Origin: Altererythrobacter sp. C41
Lineage (GTDB): Bacteria > Pseudomonadota > Alphaproteobacteria > Sphingomonadales > Sphingomonadaceae
Reading direction: 5' to 3'
NCBI RefSeq assembly: GCF_016803135.1
Contig: NZ_JAEVFE010000001.1
Coordinates: 62,001 to 126,000 of the forward strand
Length of the DNA stretch: 64,000 nucleotides
Shown here: positions 52,232 through 61,340 of the stretch, one piece after another
Layout of the letters: each line of letters begins with the position of its first letter
Position numbering within the stretch: position 1 is the first letter of the stretch
Position numbers and translations under genes: made by a program
Notes under the pieces: model-generated
The model's input: only the letters and a program-made list of their open reading frames with translations
The model's database searches: none
What the model was told of the DNA's origin: nothing

Positions 52232-54334
52232 TCAGCCCGCCGCCAGCGCCGCCAGCAGGAGCAGGGCGACGATGTTGGTGATCTTGATCATCGGGTTCAC
52301 GGCCGGACCGGCGGTATCCTTGTAGGGGTCGCCCACCGTGTCGCCAGTCACCGCGGCCTTGTGCGCCTCGGAGCCCTTGCCGCCGTGATTGCCGTCCTCG
52401 ATGTACTTCTTCGCGTTGTCCCATGCGCCGCCGCCGGCGGTCATCGAGAGCGCGACGAAGAGGCCGCCGACGATCACGCCCAGCAGCAACGCGCCCAGCG
52501 CGGCGAAGCCGTTCTCCTGCCCCGCGATCAGGCTGATCACGAAGTAGACCACGATCGGCGCGAGCACCGGCAGCAGCGAGGGAACGATCATCTCCTTGAT
52601 CGCCGCCTTGGTCACGAGGTCCACCGTGCGGGCATAGTTGGGGCGGCTGGTGCCGGCCATGATGCCCTTGTCGGCGGCGAACTGCTCGCGCACGTCCTTG
52701 ACCACGTCGCCCGCCGCGCGGCCGACAGCGGTCATGCCCATCGCTCCGAAGAGGTAGGGCAGCAGCGCGCCGAGCAGCAGACCGACGATAACGTAGGGGT
52801 TCTCGAGGCTGAAATCGACGTCCGCGTCTGGGAAGAACTCGGTGAGGTCGGTGGTGTAGGCGGCGAACAGCACCAGCGCGGCGAGGCCGGCCGATCCGAT
52901 CGCGTAACCCTTGGTCACCGCCTTGGTCGTGTTGCCCACGGCGTCGAGCGCGTCGGTCTTCTCGCGCACGCTGTCGTCGAGGCCCGCCATCTCGGCAATG
53001 CCGCCGGCATTGTCGGTGACGGGGCCGTAGGCGTCGAGCGCCACGACCATCCCAGCAAGCGCCAGCATGGCGGTCGCCGCATAGGCGATGCCGATCAGGC
53101 CGGCGAGCTGGTAGGCGACGATGATGCCCGCGACGATCACGATGGTCGGGAGCGCGGTCGACTCCAGGCTGATCGCGAGACCCTGGATCACGTTGGTGCC
53201 GTGGCCGGTTTCGGAGGCCTTGGCGATCGAGCGCACTGGGCGGTAGTTGGTGCCGGTGTAATACTCGGTGATCCAGATGATGAGCCCGGTGATCGCGAGG
53301 CCGAGCATCGAGCACCAGAACAGGTCCATGCCGGTGAACGGCACCATGTCGCCGCCGTCGTTGATGACCGTATTCATGTCGCCGAGCGCATACTGGGTGA
53401 CGAACCAGATCAGCGGGATCGAGAGCACCGCGGTGACGAGGAAGCCCTTGTACATCGCGCCCATGATGTTGGTTCCGCCGCCCAGACGGACGAAGTAGGT
53501 CCCGATGATCGAGGTGACGATGCATGCGCCGCCGATCAGCAGCGGCAGCGCCATCAGCGGCAGCAGCAGGTCGCCCGCGCCGCTCAGCAGAAGGGCGGTG
53601 AGCACCATGGTGGCGCCGACGGTGACGACGTAAGTCTCGAACAGGTCGGCGGCCATGCCGGCGCAGTCGCCGACGTTGTCGCCCACGTTGTCCGCGATCA
53701 CCGCGGGATTGCGCGGATCGTCCTCGGGAATGCCGGCCTCGACTTTGCCGACGAGGTCGGCGCCGACGTCGGCGGCCTTGGTGAAGATGCCGCCGCCGAG
53801 ACGCGCGAAGATCGAAATCAGCGAGGCGCCGAAGGCCAGCGCGACCAGCGCGTCGATCACGATCCGGTCGTTCGCGGTGTGGCCCATCGGACCGATCAGC
53901 ACGTAGAAGAACACCGCGATGGCAAGCAGCGCGAGGCCGGCGACGAGCATGCCGGTGATCGCACCCGCGCGGAAGGCGAGGGTGAGGCCCTGTTGCAGCC
54001 CCGTCTGCGCGGCGGCGGCGGTGCGCACGTTCGAGCGGACCGAGATGTTCATGCCGATGAACCCGGCAACGCCCGACAGGATCGCCCCGAGGACGAAGCC
54101 GGTGGCGGAGATCGGCCCGAGAAAGATCCCGACCACGATCGCCACGACCACGCCGACCACTCCGATCGTCGTGTACTGGCGGTTGAGATAAGCCCTGGCG
54201 CCTTCCTGGATGGCGCCGGCGATTTCCTGCATCTTTTCATTGCCGGCGGCAGCGCCGAGCACCTGGCGGCTGGTGATGAAGCCGTATACGACGGCCAGCA
54301 GCCCCAGAACGATTGCGATCGCGACTAGATTCAC
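52232..54334 (-). CDS. hppA: Membrane-bound proton-translocating pyrophosphatase, K+-independent type
   Basis: A 700-residue integral membrane pyrophosphatase with about 16 helices. The pyrophosphate site is seen in [45 protein letters not shown] (about 190-235) and in the later [53 protein letters not shown] has Lys471, where K+-dependent enzymes have Ala, so this is the K+-independent H+-pumping class. It uses pyrophosphate to drive proton export and helps under energy stress. It ends in its own terminator. Confidence 0.96.
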   Translation of the reverse strand: MNLVAIAIVLGLLAVVYGFITSRQVLGAAAGNEKMQEIAGAIQEGARAYLNRQYTTIGVVGVVVAIVVGIFLGPISATGFVLGAILSGVAGFIGMNISVRSNVRTAAAAQTGLQQGLTLAFRAGAITGMLVAGLALLAIAVFFYVLIGPMGHTANDRIVIDALVALAFGASLISIFARLGGGIFTKAADVGADLVGKVEAGIPEDDPRNPAVIADNVGDNVGDCAGMAADLFETYVVTVGATMVLTALLLSGAGDLLLPLMALPLLIGGACIVTSIIGTYFVRLGGGTNIMGAMYKGFLVTAVLSIPLIWFVTQYALGDMNTVINDGGDMVPFTGMDLFWCSMLGLAITGLIIWITEYYTGTNYRPVRSIAKASETGHGTNVIQGLAISLESTALPTIVIVAGIIVAYQLAGLIGIAYAATAMLALAGMVVALDAYGPVTDNAGGIAEMAGLDDSVREKTDALDAVGNTTKAVTKGYAIGSAGLAALVLFAAYTTDLTEFFPDADVDFSLENPYVIVGLLLGALLPYLFGAMGMTAVGRAAGDVVKDVREQFAADKGIMAGTSRPNYARTVDLVTKAAIKEMIVPSLLPVLAPIVVYFVISLIAGQENGFAALGALLLGVIVGGLFVALSMTAGGGAWDNAKKYIEDGNHGGKGSEAHKAAVTGDTVGDPYKDTAGPAVNPMIKITNIVALLLLAALAAG

Positions 54335-54524
54335 GCGCTAGTCCCCTCTTCCCTGGTTTCATTTGGCCAGCGGCCCCGCTTTCGCAGGGCCGCCGGCCCG
54401 TCGAGGTATAGGGGGTGGGACGCCGCACGCAAGAGCTTCACGCGAAGTTGTGCCCCACTCCAGCGCTGCCCCGAAATGCGACATCGGCAAGACAAATCCG
54501 GGCGAGTCTTGCGGCAAATCGTGC

Positions 54525-54540
54525 TTAAGATTAAGTAAAC
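54525..54540 (+). promoter_or_regulatory. CtrA-like motif before the small membrane protein gene
   Basis: TTAA-GATTAAG-TAAAC, one mismatch from TTAA-N7-TTAAC, four bases before the ATG at 54545. If it is a promoter element, the true start is probably further downstream (next ATG at 54578). Confidence 0.3.
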
Positions 54541-54544
54541 GGCC

Positions 54545-54739
54545 ATGCAAAGGGCGGTGCAGACACTTTTCAAGATCATGCCGTTTCTCTTCGGCATCGG
54601 TTTCATCGCACCGCTGATTGCGCAGACGATGACTTATTGGGGGTGGGAACCGCCACTGGGCCTGTCGCCGATCGGCCTCGGCCTGCTGATCGGCGGGCCA
54701 TGGGGGCTCTACGCGACATTGCGGGGGCGATGGGTGTGA
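54545..54739 (+). CDS. Small two-helix membrane protein of unknown function
   Basis: A 64-residue protein with two hydrophobic segments (IMPFLFGIGFIAPLIAQTMT and IGLGLLIGGPWGLYATLRG) joined by a short WGWEPP loop. ATG 54545 has only a weak ribosome site; ATG 54578 would give 53 residues and keep both helices. Its last ten bases overlap the start of the desaturase-family gene, so translation is probably coupled. I do not recognise the family; a small partner of the downstream membrane enzyme is possible. Confidence 0.6.
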   Translation: MQRAVQTLFKIMPFLFGIGFIAPLIAQTMTYWGWEPPLGLSPIGLGLLIGGPWGLYATLRGRWV

Positions 54740-55710
54740 CGCAGGGGCAGGGGGCGACAGACGCGATGTTCTTCGGCGATGGGCTGGTCGAGACACCCGC
54801 GCGCGGCGACGCGCCGGCCATTCCGCTGACCGGCGACGCCTCGCTCGACAAGCACACGCGTGTCGCACTGCTCAGGGAAGAGCGCGAGATCGCCCGGCGG
54901 TTCGAAGGCGGGAAGATGTGGCTCTACCCGGCGTTCGCCTTCACCTGCTATGCCATCTGGCTCAGCTTCTTCCCACTGGCGATCATGGGCTGGCTCAACC
55001 TGCCGCTCGCCTTCGTGCTGTCGACGGTGTTCGCGGTCGGCGGCTACGTCACCAGCCACGAGGCGATGCACTCGAACATCGGCCGCCCCGGCAGCAAGAT
55101 GCGCTGGCTCAACGAATGGACCGGCAAGGTTTCGACGATCATCATCGTCTTCCCGTTCTCGATGGCGCGGCTGATGCACCTGGAGCATCACTATCACTGC
55201 AACCATCCGGAGAAGGACCCGGACTACCCCGACCGCGCCAGCGGTCCGTGGCACGCGATCTACAAGACCTGGCTCAACCGCCAGCCCGGGGTCGACGGAT
55301 CGATTCATATCTACAAGCGCATCCTGGCGGAAATGGGGACCAAGGAAGCGGCTGACTCGCTCAAGGACACGATCCGGCTGCAACTGATCTTCCTGGCCGT
55401 GCTGTTCGCCATGGCCTGGAGCGGTTACGCGATCGAGGCGGCGCTGATCTGGTGGCTGCCGCGGCACATCGGTCTCAGCTACATCCGTTTCTACCTGAGC
55501 TGGGCGCCGCACCACCCGCGCGTCGAGCAGGGCCGCTACACGAACACGCGGCTGTTCAAGAGCAGGCTCGGACACATCGGCTCGATCGGGATGGAGACGC
55601 ATTTCATCCATCACCTCTATCCGGCGATCCCGAGTCACCGGACCAAGGAAGCCTACCACGCGCTGCGCCCGGTGCTGGAGAAGCGCGGTGTGCATTGTCC
55701 CGAGATTTAG
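54730..55710 (+). CDS. Membrane fatty-acid desaturase/hydroxylase family protein, possibly acting on carotenoids
   Basis: A 326-residue membrane di-iron protein. ATG 54730 overlaps the previous gene by ten bases; ATG 54766 is an alternative. Three His boxes are present: TSHEAMHSN, MHLEHHYHCNHPEKDPDYPD and METHFIHHLYPAIP, with four hydrophobic helices between. The HHLYPAIPSHRTKEAYHALRP end is typical of the desaturase superfamily, which includes beta-carotene ketolases and hydroxylases. In the pigmented sphingomonads a carotenoid role is plausible, but no carotenoid genes are adjacent. The substrate is not determined by sequence. Confidence 0.8.
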   Translation: MGVTQGQGATDAMFFGDGLVETPARGDAPAIPLTGDASLDKHTRVALLREEREIARRFEGGKMWLYPAFAFTCYAIWLSFFPLAIMGWLNLPLAFVLSTVFAVGGYVTSHEAMHSNIGRPGSKMRWLNEWTGKVSTIIIVFPFSMARLMHLEHHYHCNHPEKDPDYPDRASGPWHAIYKTWLNRQPGVDGSIHIYKRILAEMGTKEAADSLKDTIRLQLIFLAVLFAMAWSGYAIEAALIWWLPRHIGLSYIRFYLSWAPHHPRVEQGRYTNTRLFKSRLGHIGSIGMETHFIHHLYPAIPSHRTKEAYHALRPVLEKRGVHCPEI

Positions 55711-55760
55711 GGTTGGGAGCGGCCCACCATCCAGCGCCGTCCCACCGCCTCAACAAGCCC

Positions 55761-55838
55761 GTCATCCCAGCGAAAGCTGGATCGCGCGCAGCACCGTCCG
55801 ACCTAGCGGCCAACGATCCCAGCTTTCGCTGGGGTGAC
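55761..55838. repeat. Inverted repeat between convergent genes, GTCAyCCCAGCGAAAGCTGG type
   Basis: GTCATCCCAGCGAAAGCTGG (55761-55780) and its complement CCAGCTTTCGCTGGGGTGAC (55819-55838), 38 bases apart, differing at one base. It lies between the stops of the desaturase gene and thiL. The sequence resembles dispersed intergenic repeats of sphingomonad genomes. It may serve as a two-way terminator. Confidence 0.75.
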
Positions 55839-55845
55839 GAGCGTT

Positions 55846-56727
55846 CTAGCCCTCGTGGCTGTAGCCGAGGCCTTCAGGCGAACTGATCGGGGTTCCGTCG
55901 AGCACTAGCGGAGCGTCATCGGCCCGCAGCTTCACTGCGCCGATCCGCGTCGCCGGCACCGGCGGTTCGATGCTGTCCGGCATGGTGAAGAGCAACTGAT
56001 AGTCGTCCCCCCAACGTAACGCCTCGTCGCGTCTCGCCTCGGGCAAGGCGATCGGCGGGGCGGAGCGGTCGATCGCGAAAGTCGTGCCGCTCGCTTTCGC
56101 CATGCGCCACGCGTCGAGCAGCAGACCGTCGGACACGTCCATCATCGCACTGACGACCGGTGCGAGCGCGCGGCCTTCGGCAAGCAGGGGCACAGGCCGG
56201 CGGTAGGGCAGGGCAGCCTCCTGATCGCCCCTCCGCTGGGCCTCGAATCCCGCTAGAGCCGCACCGAGCGAACCGGTCACGTAGATCGCATCGCCCACTT
56301 GCGCGCCGCTGCGCGAAGGCACGGGAACATGCGTTGCCCGGCCGATCGCCGTCAGCCCGAAGCTGCGCGGCGGCCCGCCTGAAACCGTATCGCCACCGAG
56401 CAGCGGCGTGTCGTAGGCCGCGAGCACGTCGCGCAAACCTTCGACAAAGCGTGCATGATCGCTTCCGAGCATATAGCCGACGAGAACACCCACGGGCTCG
56501 GCACCCTTTGCGGCGAGATCGGACAGGTTGGTCGCGACCAGTTTCCACGCCACGTCCGCCGGGTCCTGTCCCAGCAGGACATGAATGCCTTCGACCAGCA
56601 TATCATGCGTCAGGATGAGCGTTTCGCCGCCCACTTCCAGCATCGCTGCGTCATCCTCCAGGCCGCGGGCGCCGGGGTGCAGCGGCAGGCCCCGCAGAAG
56701 ATCGATGAAGGCGCTCTCGCCGCTCAC
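55846..56727 (-). CDS. thiL: Thiamine-monophosphate kinase
   Basis: A 293-residue AIR-synthase-fold kinase. Motifs: GLEDDAAMLEVGGETLILTHDMLVEGIHV (metal and ATP region), VAWKLVATNLSDLAAKGAEPVGVLV, the DT-VSGGPPRSFGLTAIG strand, DAIYVTGSLG, MDVSDGLLLDAWRMAKASG and WGDDYQLLFT. It phosphorylates thiamine monophosphate to the active diphosphate cofactor. Its start overlaps the nusB stop by four bases (ATGA), a pairing common in alphaproteobacteria. Confidence 0.95.
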   Translation of the reverse strand: MSGESAFIDLLRGLPLHPGARGLEDDAAMLEVGGETLILTHDMLVEGIHVLLGQDPADVAWKLVATNLSDLAAKGAEPVGVLVGYMLGSDHARFVEGLRDVLAAYDTPLLGGDTVSGGPPRSFGLTAIGRATHVPVPSRSGAQVGDAIYVTGSLGAALAGFEAQRRGDQEAALPYRRPVPLLAEGRALAPVVSAMMDVSDGLLLDAWRMAKASGTTFAIDRSAPPIALPEARRDEALRWGDDYQLLFTMPDSIEPPVPATRIGAVKLRADDAPLVLDGTPISSPEGLGYSHEG

Positions 56728-57179
56728 CGCACCTGCTTGGCCACGGCGTCGAGCACGCCGTTGACGAACTTGGCCTCGCGGTCGTCGAAGAAGGCCTTTG
56801 CGACGTCGACGTATTCGTTGATCACGGTCGCGACGGGCACGTCGGCGCGGGCGAGCAACTCGTAGGCGCCGGCGCGCAGCACTTGCAGCATCGTCTTGTC
56901 GAGGCGCGCTAGATTCCAGCCTTGCGCGAGGCGCTCGCTCAGCAGGAGATCGATCTCGTCGCCGCGCGCATCGACGCCGGAGACGACGTCGTCGAAGAAG
57001 GCCATCTCGACGTCGGCATACTGCTCGTCGCCGATCACCGCGCCGAGGCGGTGCTGATGGAACTCGTCGAGCAGCCGGGCCAGCGCAGTGCCCTCCATCT
57101 CGCGCTGATAGAGCGCCTGCACGGCCGCGAGGCGGGCGGCGGAGCGCGCCAGCGTGCGTTTGGAGGGGTTGGCGGACAT
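56724..57179 (-). CDS. nusB: Transcription antitermination protein NusB
   Basis: A 151-residue all-helical RNA-binding protein: RTLARSAARLAAVQALYQREMEGTALARLLDEF at the N-terminus, SERLAQGWNLARLDKTMLQVLRAGAYELL, and DVPVATVINEYVDVAKAFFDDREAKFVNGVLDAVAKQ at the end. NusB binds boxA with ribosomal protein S10 (NusE) for rRNA antitermination. It overlaps hisD by one base (TAATG) and thiL by four, so it sits in the hisG-hisD-nusB-thiL operon. Confidence 0.96.
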   Translation of the reverse strand: MSANPSKRTLARSAARLAAVQALYQREMEGTALARLLDEFHQHRLGAVIGDEQYADVEMAFFDDVVSGVDARGDEIDLLLSERLAQGWNLARLDKTMLQVLRAGAYELLARADVPVATVINEYVDVAKAFFDDREAKFVNGVLDAVAKQVR

Positions 57180-58468
57180 TACTTGAGCCTCATGGCAACG
57201 GATTGGGCATGCGCCGGTAGGCCCTCGGCTTCGGCGAGCGCAACGGCGGCCGGACCGATGGCAGCCAGCGCCGCGGGATCGAGCGCGATGAAACTGGTGC
57301 GCTTCATGAAGTCGAGGACCGACAGCCCGCTGGAGAAGCGGGCGCGGCGGCCGGTCGGAAGGACGTGATTGGGGCCCGCGACATAGTCGCCAACAGCCTC
57401 GGGCGTGTGGCGGCCGAGGAACACGCTGCCGGCATGGCGCAGGCCGGCGAACAGCGCCTCGGGATCCGCCACCGCCAGCTCGAGGTGCTCGGCCGCAAGC
57501 CGGTTGGCGAGCGGCACGGCCTGATCGAGCGATTCGACCACGATCATCACGCCGTTGTCGCGCCAGCTCGCCTGCGCCGTCGTGCGCGTGGCAAGCATGG
57601 CCGATTGCGTGTCGATCCGGTCCTCCACCTGATTGGCGAAGGCGGCATCGTCGGTGATCAGGATCGACTGCGAAGTCGGATCGTGCTCGGCCTGGCTCAG
57701 CAGGTCGGCGGCGATCCAGTCGGGATCGTTCTCCGCATCGGCGATCACGAGGATCTCGCTCGGCCCCGCGACCATGTCGATCCCGACCACGCCGTAAAGC
57801 TGGCGCTTCGCCTCCGCCACCCAGGCGTTGCCCGGGCCGGTGATCACATCGACCCGCGCGATGCGCTCGGTGCCATAGGCGAGGGCGGCGATCGCCTGTG
57901 CGCCGCCGATGCGCCAGACCTCGTCCACGCCTGCGACGTGCGCGGCGGCGAGAACGAGCGGATTGGTCTCGCCCGCCCGGGTCGGTGTGACGACAACGAG
58001 CCGCTCCACGCCCGCAACTTTGGCCGGAATGGCGTTCATCAGCAGCGAGGAGGGATAGGCGGCGCGGCCGCCCGGCACGTAGAGCCCCGCCGCATCGACC
58101 GGCGACCAGCGCGCGCCGAGGCGAACGCCGGCCTCGTCGGTGAAGTCGCGGTCAGCAGGAAGCTGGTCGCGGTGATAAGCCTCGATCCGCTTCGCCGCGA
58201 GATCGAGCGCATCGCGCAAGTCGGGCGCCAGCGCTTCGTAGGCCGCGCGACAGTCCTCGGGCGTGATCCGCCAGTCGTTCTCGCTCACGAGCCGATGCTT
58301 GTCGAAACGGGCCGTGTACTCGGCCAGCGCCGCGTCGCCCCTGGCCCGGACCCGGGCGATGATATCGGCAACGTCCTGCCGCACTTCGATGTCGCTTTCG
58401 CGCCGGCCGTCGACCAGGCGCGCGAAGGCGGTTTCGAAACCGGGATCGGTGATATTCAGGCGTTGCAT
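57179..58468 (-). CDS. hisD: Histidinol dehydrogenase
   Basis: A 429-residue enzyme that carries out the last two steps of histidine synthesis (histidinol to histidine). Family motifs: AYHRDQLP, VDAAGLYVPGGRAAYPSSLLMNAIPAKVAGV, VDEVWRIGGAQAIAALAYGTERI, VDVITGPGNAWVAEAKRQLYGVVGIDMVAGPSEILVIAD (NAD site), AEHDPTSQSILIT (zinc/catalytic His and Gln), and the C-terminal GSVFLGRHTPEAVGDYVAGPNHVLPT with further zinc ligands. It starts one base inside hisG's stop (TGATG), so HisG and HisD are translated together. Confidence 0.96.
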   Translation of the reverse strand: MQRLNITDPGFETAFARLVDGRRESDIEVRQDVADIIARVRARGDAALAEYTARFDKHRLVSENDWRITPEDCRAAYEALAPDLRDALDLAAKRIEAYHRDQLPADRDFTDEAGVRLGARWSPVDAAGLYVPGGRAAYPSSLLMNAIPAKVAGVERLVVVTPTRAGETNPLVLAAAHVAGVDEVWRIGGAQAIAALAYGTERIARVDVITGPGNAWVAEAKRQLYGVVGIDMVAGPSEILVIADAENDPDWIAADLLSQAEHDPTSQSILITDDAAFANQVEDRIDTQSAMLATRTTAQASWRDNGVMIVVESLDQAVPLANRLAAEHLELAVADPEALFAGLRHAGSVFLGRHTPEAVGDYVAGPNHVLPTGRRARFSSGLSVLDFMKRTSFIALDPAALAAIGPAAVALAEAEGLPAHAQSVAMRLK

Positions 58469-59124
58469 CAAGCCGGCTCCGGCTCGGCAGCGACGGCGCG
58501 GAAGCTCTCGACGATCTCGCCCACGCGCGGATCGGTCTTGAGCGCCGCGCGATTGACGATCAGCCGCGCGGACACCTGCATGATCGTCTCGCGCTCCTCG
58601 AGCCCGTTCTCGATCAGCGTGCGGCCGGTGGAAACGAGGTCCACGATCTGCCGCGCCAGGCCCAGCGCCGGGGCGATCTCCATCGCGCCGTTGAGTTTGA
58701 CGCATTCGGCCTGGACGCCCTTGCTCTCGAACCAGCGGCGCGTGAGGTTGGGATATTTGGTGGCGACCCGCATGTGGCTCGCGCCCGACTGCCGCTCGGC
58801 GACGTTCGCAGGCGCGGCGAGCGAGAGGCGGCAGTGCCCGATGTCTAGATCGACCGGGGCGTAGAGGTCCGAATAGTCGAACTCCTCGATCACGTCCGAG
58901 CCGACGATCCCGGCCTGCGCCGCGCCGTGCGCGACGAACGTGGCGACGTCGAACGCGCGCACGCGAATGATGCGGAGATCCTCGCGGGTCGTCCCGAAGG
59001 TCAGGCTCCGGTTGCCCTTGTCGTGGAAGGCCTCTTCCGGCACGAGGCCCGCGCGTGCCATCACGGGCAGCGCCTCGTCGAGGATGCGCCCCTTGGGGAT
59101 GGCGAAGGTGAGCGGTGCGGACAT
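58468..59124 (-). CDS. hisG: ATP phosphoribosyltransferase, short form
   Basis: A 218-residue catalytic subunit. ATG 59124 gives [20 protein letters not shown]; a longer in-frame extension upstream is unlikely. Motifs: [46 protein letters not shown], and [29 protein letters not shown]. The C-terminal regulatory ACT-like domain of long HisG is absent, so it belongs to the short class that needs HisZ, which is not in the window. It catalyses the first committed step of histidine biosynthesis. Confidence 0.95.
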   Translation of the reverse strand: MSAPLTFAIPKGRILDEALPVMARAGLVPEEAFHDKGNRSLTFGTTREDLRIIRVRAFDVATFVAHGAAQAGIVGSDVIEEFDYSDLYAPVDLDIGHCRLSLAAPANVAERQSGASHMRVATKYPNLTRRWFESKGVQAECVKLNGAMEIAPALGLARQIVDLVSTGRTLIENGLEERETIMQVSARLIVNRAALKTDPRVGEIVESFRAVAAEPEPA

Positions 59125-59162
59125 TGCGCCGGGGCACTTAGAGGTCGAGTTCGGAAAGGGCA

Positions 59163-60236
59163 ATGGAGATGGCGGAGAGCCCCCACGCGATCATGCACAC
59201 ACGGTCGGTCCCGGACGGGATCGAGTGGCAGGCGCAGCACGCGGAGAACAACGGAGCGCCGGGCACCGCGCGCGTGATCCGCGGCCTGCTGCCGGTGCTG
59301 GAGACCGAAACGGCGGTCGGCCGGCGCATGGCCAACTGGCAGGGCCTGCTGCTGGAAGACGCCATGCCCCTGCGGATCGCGGGCGGGCTCCACTACCTGC
59401 TCCTCAGCGGAACCGACAAGCGGCTGGAGCCGGTTTACGCCGAGCTGACGACGGATCAGGGCGCGGTGGACGAACTGGTGGTCGGCCTGGTCGAGACGTT
59501 CGATCATCTCCTGCTCCCCTGGCTCGACCATCCGCCGCAGACGAACGAGGCGGGTCGCTCGGCCGGCATCATGGCGGGGCTGTTATGGCTGTCGGAGCGG
59601 GTGGGGCCGCGGTTCGAGATGAACGAGATCGGCGCCAGCGCCGGGATCAACACGATGATGGAGCGGTTCCGCTTCGATCTCGGCGGCGTGGCCGTGGGAC
59701 CGAGCAATTCGCCGATGCGGCTTGCGCCCGAGTGGCGCGGTGCTCCGCCGCCGGACAATCCGGTGAAGATCGAAGGTATCCGCGGCTGCGACGTGCGGCC
59801 GATGGACTTGCGCGATCCGGACACCGTGCTGCGCCTCAAGAGCTACATCTGGCCCGAAGCCCGCGAGCGCATGGACCGGATCGACCGCGCCGCGGCGCTG
59901 GCTGCCGAACGCGCGCCGGAACTCGACCGGATGGGCGCGGCGGAGTGGGTCGAAGAAGTGCTGTCCGAACCGCAGGTGAAAGGCGTCACTCGCGCGCTGT
60001 TCCACTCGATCGTCTGGCAATACATTCCCGAAGCCGCGCGCGAGAGGATTGTGGCGGCGATGGAGCGCGCGGGCGAAGCGGCAACGGCGGATGAACCGCT
60101 CGCCTGGATCATGCTGGAAACCAACCGCGAGACGTTCGCCCACGAGCTGCGCGTGCGCTACTGGCCGGGACCCGAGGACTGGACTTTGCTCGCCACCGCG
60201 CACCCACACGGCGCGTGGGTGGAATGGCAAGGGTGA
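59163..60236 (+). CDS. DUF2332 family protein
   Basis: A 357-residue protein with [40 protein letters not shown] near the N-terminus, the [22 protein letters not shown] segment, [74 protein letters not shown] and the final [10 protein letters not shown]. These are the conserved blocks of the DUF2332 family, whose function is not established. It is divergent from hisG, 38 bases between starts, and is followed by an inverted repeat. Confidence 0.88.
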   Translation: MEMAESPHAIMHTRSVPDGIEWQAQHAENNGAPGTARVIRGLLPVLETETAVGRRMANWQGLLLEDAMPLRIAGGLHYLLLSGTDKRLEPVYAELTTDQGAVDELVVGLVETFDHLLLPWLDHPPQTNEAGRSAGIMAGLLWLSERVGPRFEMNEIGASAGINTMMERFRFDLGGVAVGPSNSPMRLAPEWRGAPPPDNPVKIEGIRGCDVRPMDLRDPDTVLRLKSYIWPEARERMDRIDRAAALAAERAPELDRMGAAEWVEEVLSEPQVKGVTRALFHSIVWQYIPEAARERIVAAMERAGEAATADEPLAWIMLETNRETFAHELRVRYWPGPEDWTLLATAHPHGAWVEWQG

Positions 60237-60320
60237 GTTCTACCACCACCCAACACCCCGATGGTGCGGGACAGCATTCCGCTACCCTAAATCCTGAACC
60301 CCAAACCCCAGCCCCAAACA

Positions 60321-60414
60321 CCGTTCGCCCTGAGCTTGTCGAAGGGCCGCTCTTTTCTTTTCCAGCACCGCGCTCGAAGAAAGAGCGGTGCTTCGACAAG
60401 CTCAGCACGAACGG
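60321..60414. repeat. Long inverted repeat, GTTCG..CTGAGCTTGTCGAAG type
   Basis: The left arm 60321-60355 and right arm 60380-60414 are 35 bases each, with a 24-base spacer and only a few mismatches (CTGAGCTTGTCGAAG against CTTCGACAAGCTCAG in the core). It lies between the convergent DUF2332 and alpha/beta hydrolase genes. The core is a well-known dispersed intergenic repeat in sphingomonads and xanthomonads. Terminator or mRNA-stabiliser use is inferred. Confidence 0.82.
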
Positions 60415-60435
60415 GTTTTGGTTGGTTCGCGGTGA

Positions 60436-61338
60436 CTAGAGATAGCCGGTTCTCGCCAGAAACGCATCCATCGCGGCGTTGACCTCGTCCGGCGCTTCCC
60501 ACGGGACGAAGTGCCCGCATTCCGGCACCTCGACGATCGTCAGGTCCTCGATCAGTTCGTCCATTCCTTCCAGGTTCTCAGGGGGAAGGGCGAGATCGTC
60601 CATCGCCCAGATCACCAGCGTCGGGATGGTGAGCTTGGGAAGGGGTGGGGGCGTCCAGCCTTCCGGGAGCGCATAAGGCGCATCCAGCGGCGGCACGTCG
60701 ATGGGGCTCGCGCGGTACCAGTTGAGCATGCCGAACGCTGCGTCCCGGTCCTGCCAGTCCTTCAGCAGCGCCTCGCGCTCCTCGGTCTCCATTTCACTCG
60801 GCCGGTCCCACTTGATCTCCTGCATCAGGATCGCGGCGAGGCCATGTTCGCGCACGAGCGCATCGTTGGCCGGGTCGCGGAAGCCGCGCATGTACTGGCT
60901 GGACTTGCGCTGGTGCTCGTTGGTGTAAAGCAGCTTCTGGAAGATCGCCGGATGCGGGGCATTGGCGACCACCGCGCGCGTGACGCGGCCGTTCGCCTGG
61001 CCGGCGAGCGCCGTGCCCCAGGCGATCGCACCGCCCCAGTCGTGGCCGACCACGGTGAAGGTCTCCACTCCGAGCACGTCGGCGAGCAGGAACACGTCGC
61101 CGATCAGCTTGTCAGGCGTATAGGCCTCGACCTCCTGCGGCTTGGACGATCCGCGATAGCCACGCTGGTCGGGGGCGATGCAGCGGTAGCGGTCGGCAAG
61201 ATGCGCGATCTGGTGCCGCCAGGTACGGTGGCTTTCGGGAAAGCCGTGGAGGAACACGAGCGCCGGCGCGTCGCGCGGCCCGGTGTCGATCACGTCGAGC
61301 TCGATGCCATTGGCGAGCGTTACGCGCTTCTGTTCCAT
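60436..61338 (-). CDS. Alpha/beta hydrolase, epoxide-hydrolase-like
   Basis: A 300-residue alpha/beta-hydrolase. Motifs: VFLHGFPESHRTWRHQIAHLADRYRCIAPDQRGYRGSS (HGFPES oxyanion region), the nucleophile elbow GHDWGGAIAW with Asp as nucleophile, DDLALPPENL and the terminal catalytic-His segment VPECGHFVPWEAPDEV. The Asp nucleophile is shared by epoxide hydrolases and haloalkane dehalogenases; the HGFPES.R.W and GYRGS patterns favour an epoxide hydrolase. It lies two bases after an SDR gene on the same strand, so the pair is probably co-transcribed. Confidence 0.88.
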   Translation of the reverse strand: MEQKRVTLANGIELDVIDTGPRDAPALVFLHGFPESHRTWRHQIAHLADRYRCIAPDQRGYRGSSKPQEVEAYTPDKLIGDVFLLADVLGVETFTVVGHDWGGAIAWGTALAGQANGRVTRAVVANAPHPAIFQKLLYTNEHQRKSSQYMRGFRDPANDALVREHGLAAILMQEIKWDRPSEMETEEREALLKDWQDRDAAFGMLNWYRASPIDVPPLDAPYALPEGWTPPPLPKLTIPTLVIWAMDDLALPPENLEGMDELIEDLTIVEVPECGHFVPWEAPDEVNAAMDAFLARTGYL

Positions 61339-61340
61339 CC

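Noticed and set aside
52361-54328. A long plus-strand frame opposite hppA
   Set aside because: Asp/His/Arg-rich antisense shadow of a strongly conserved gene.
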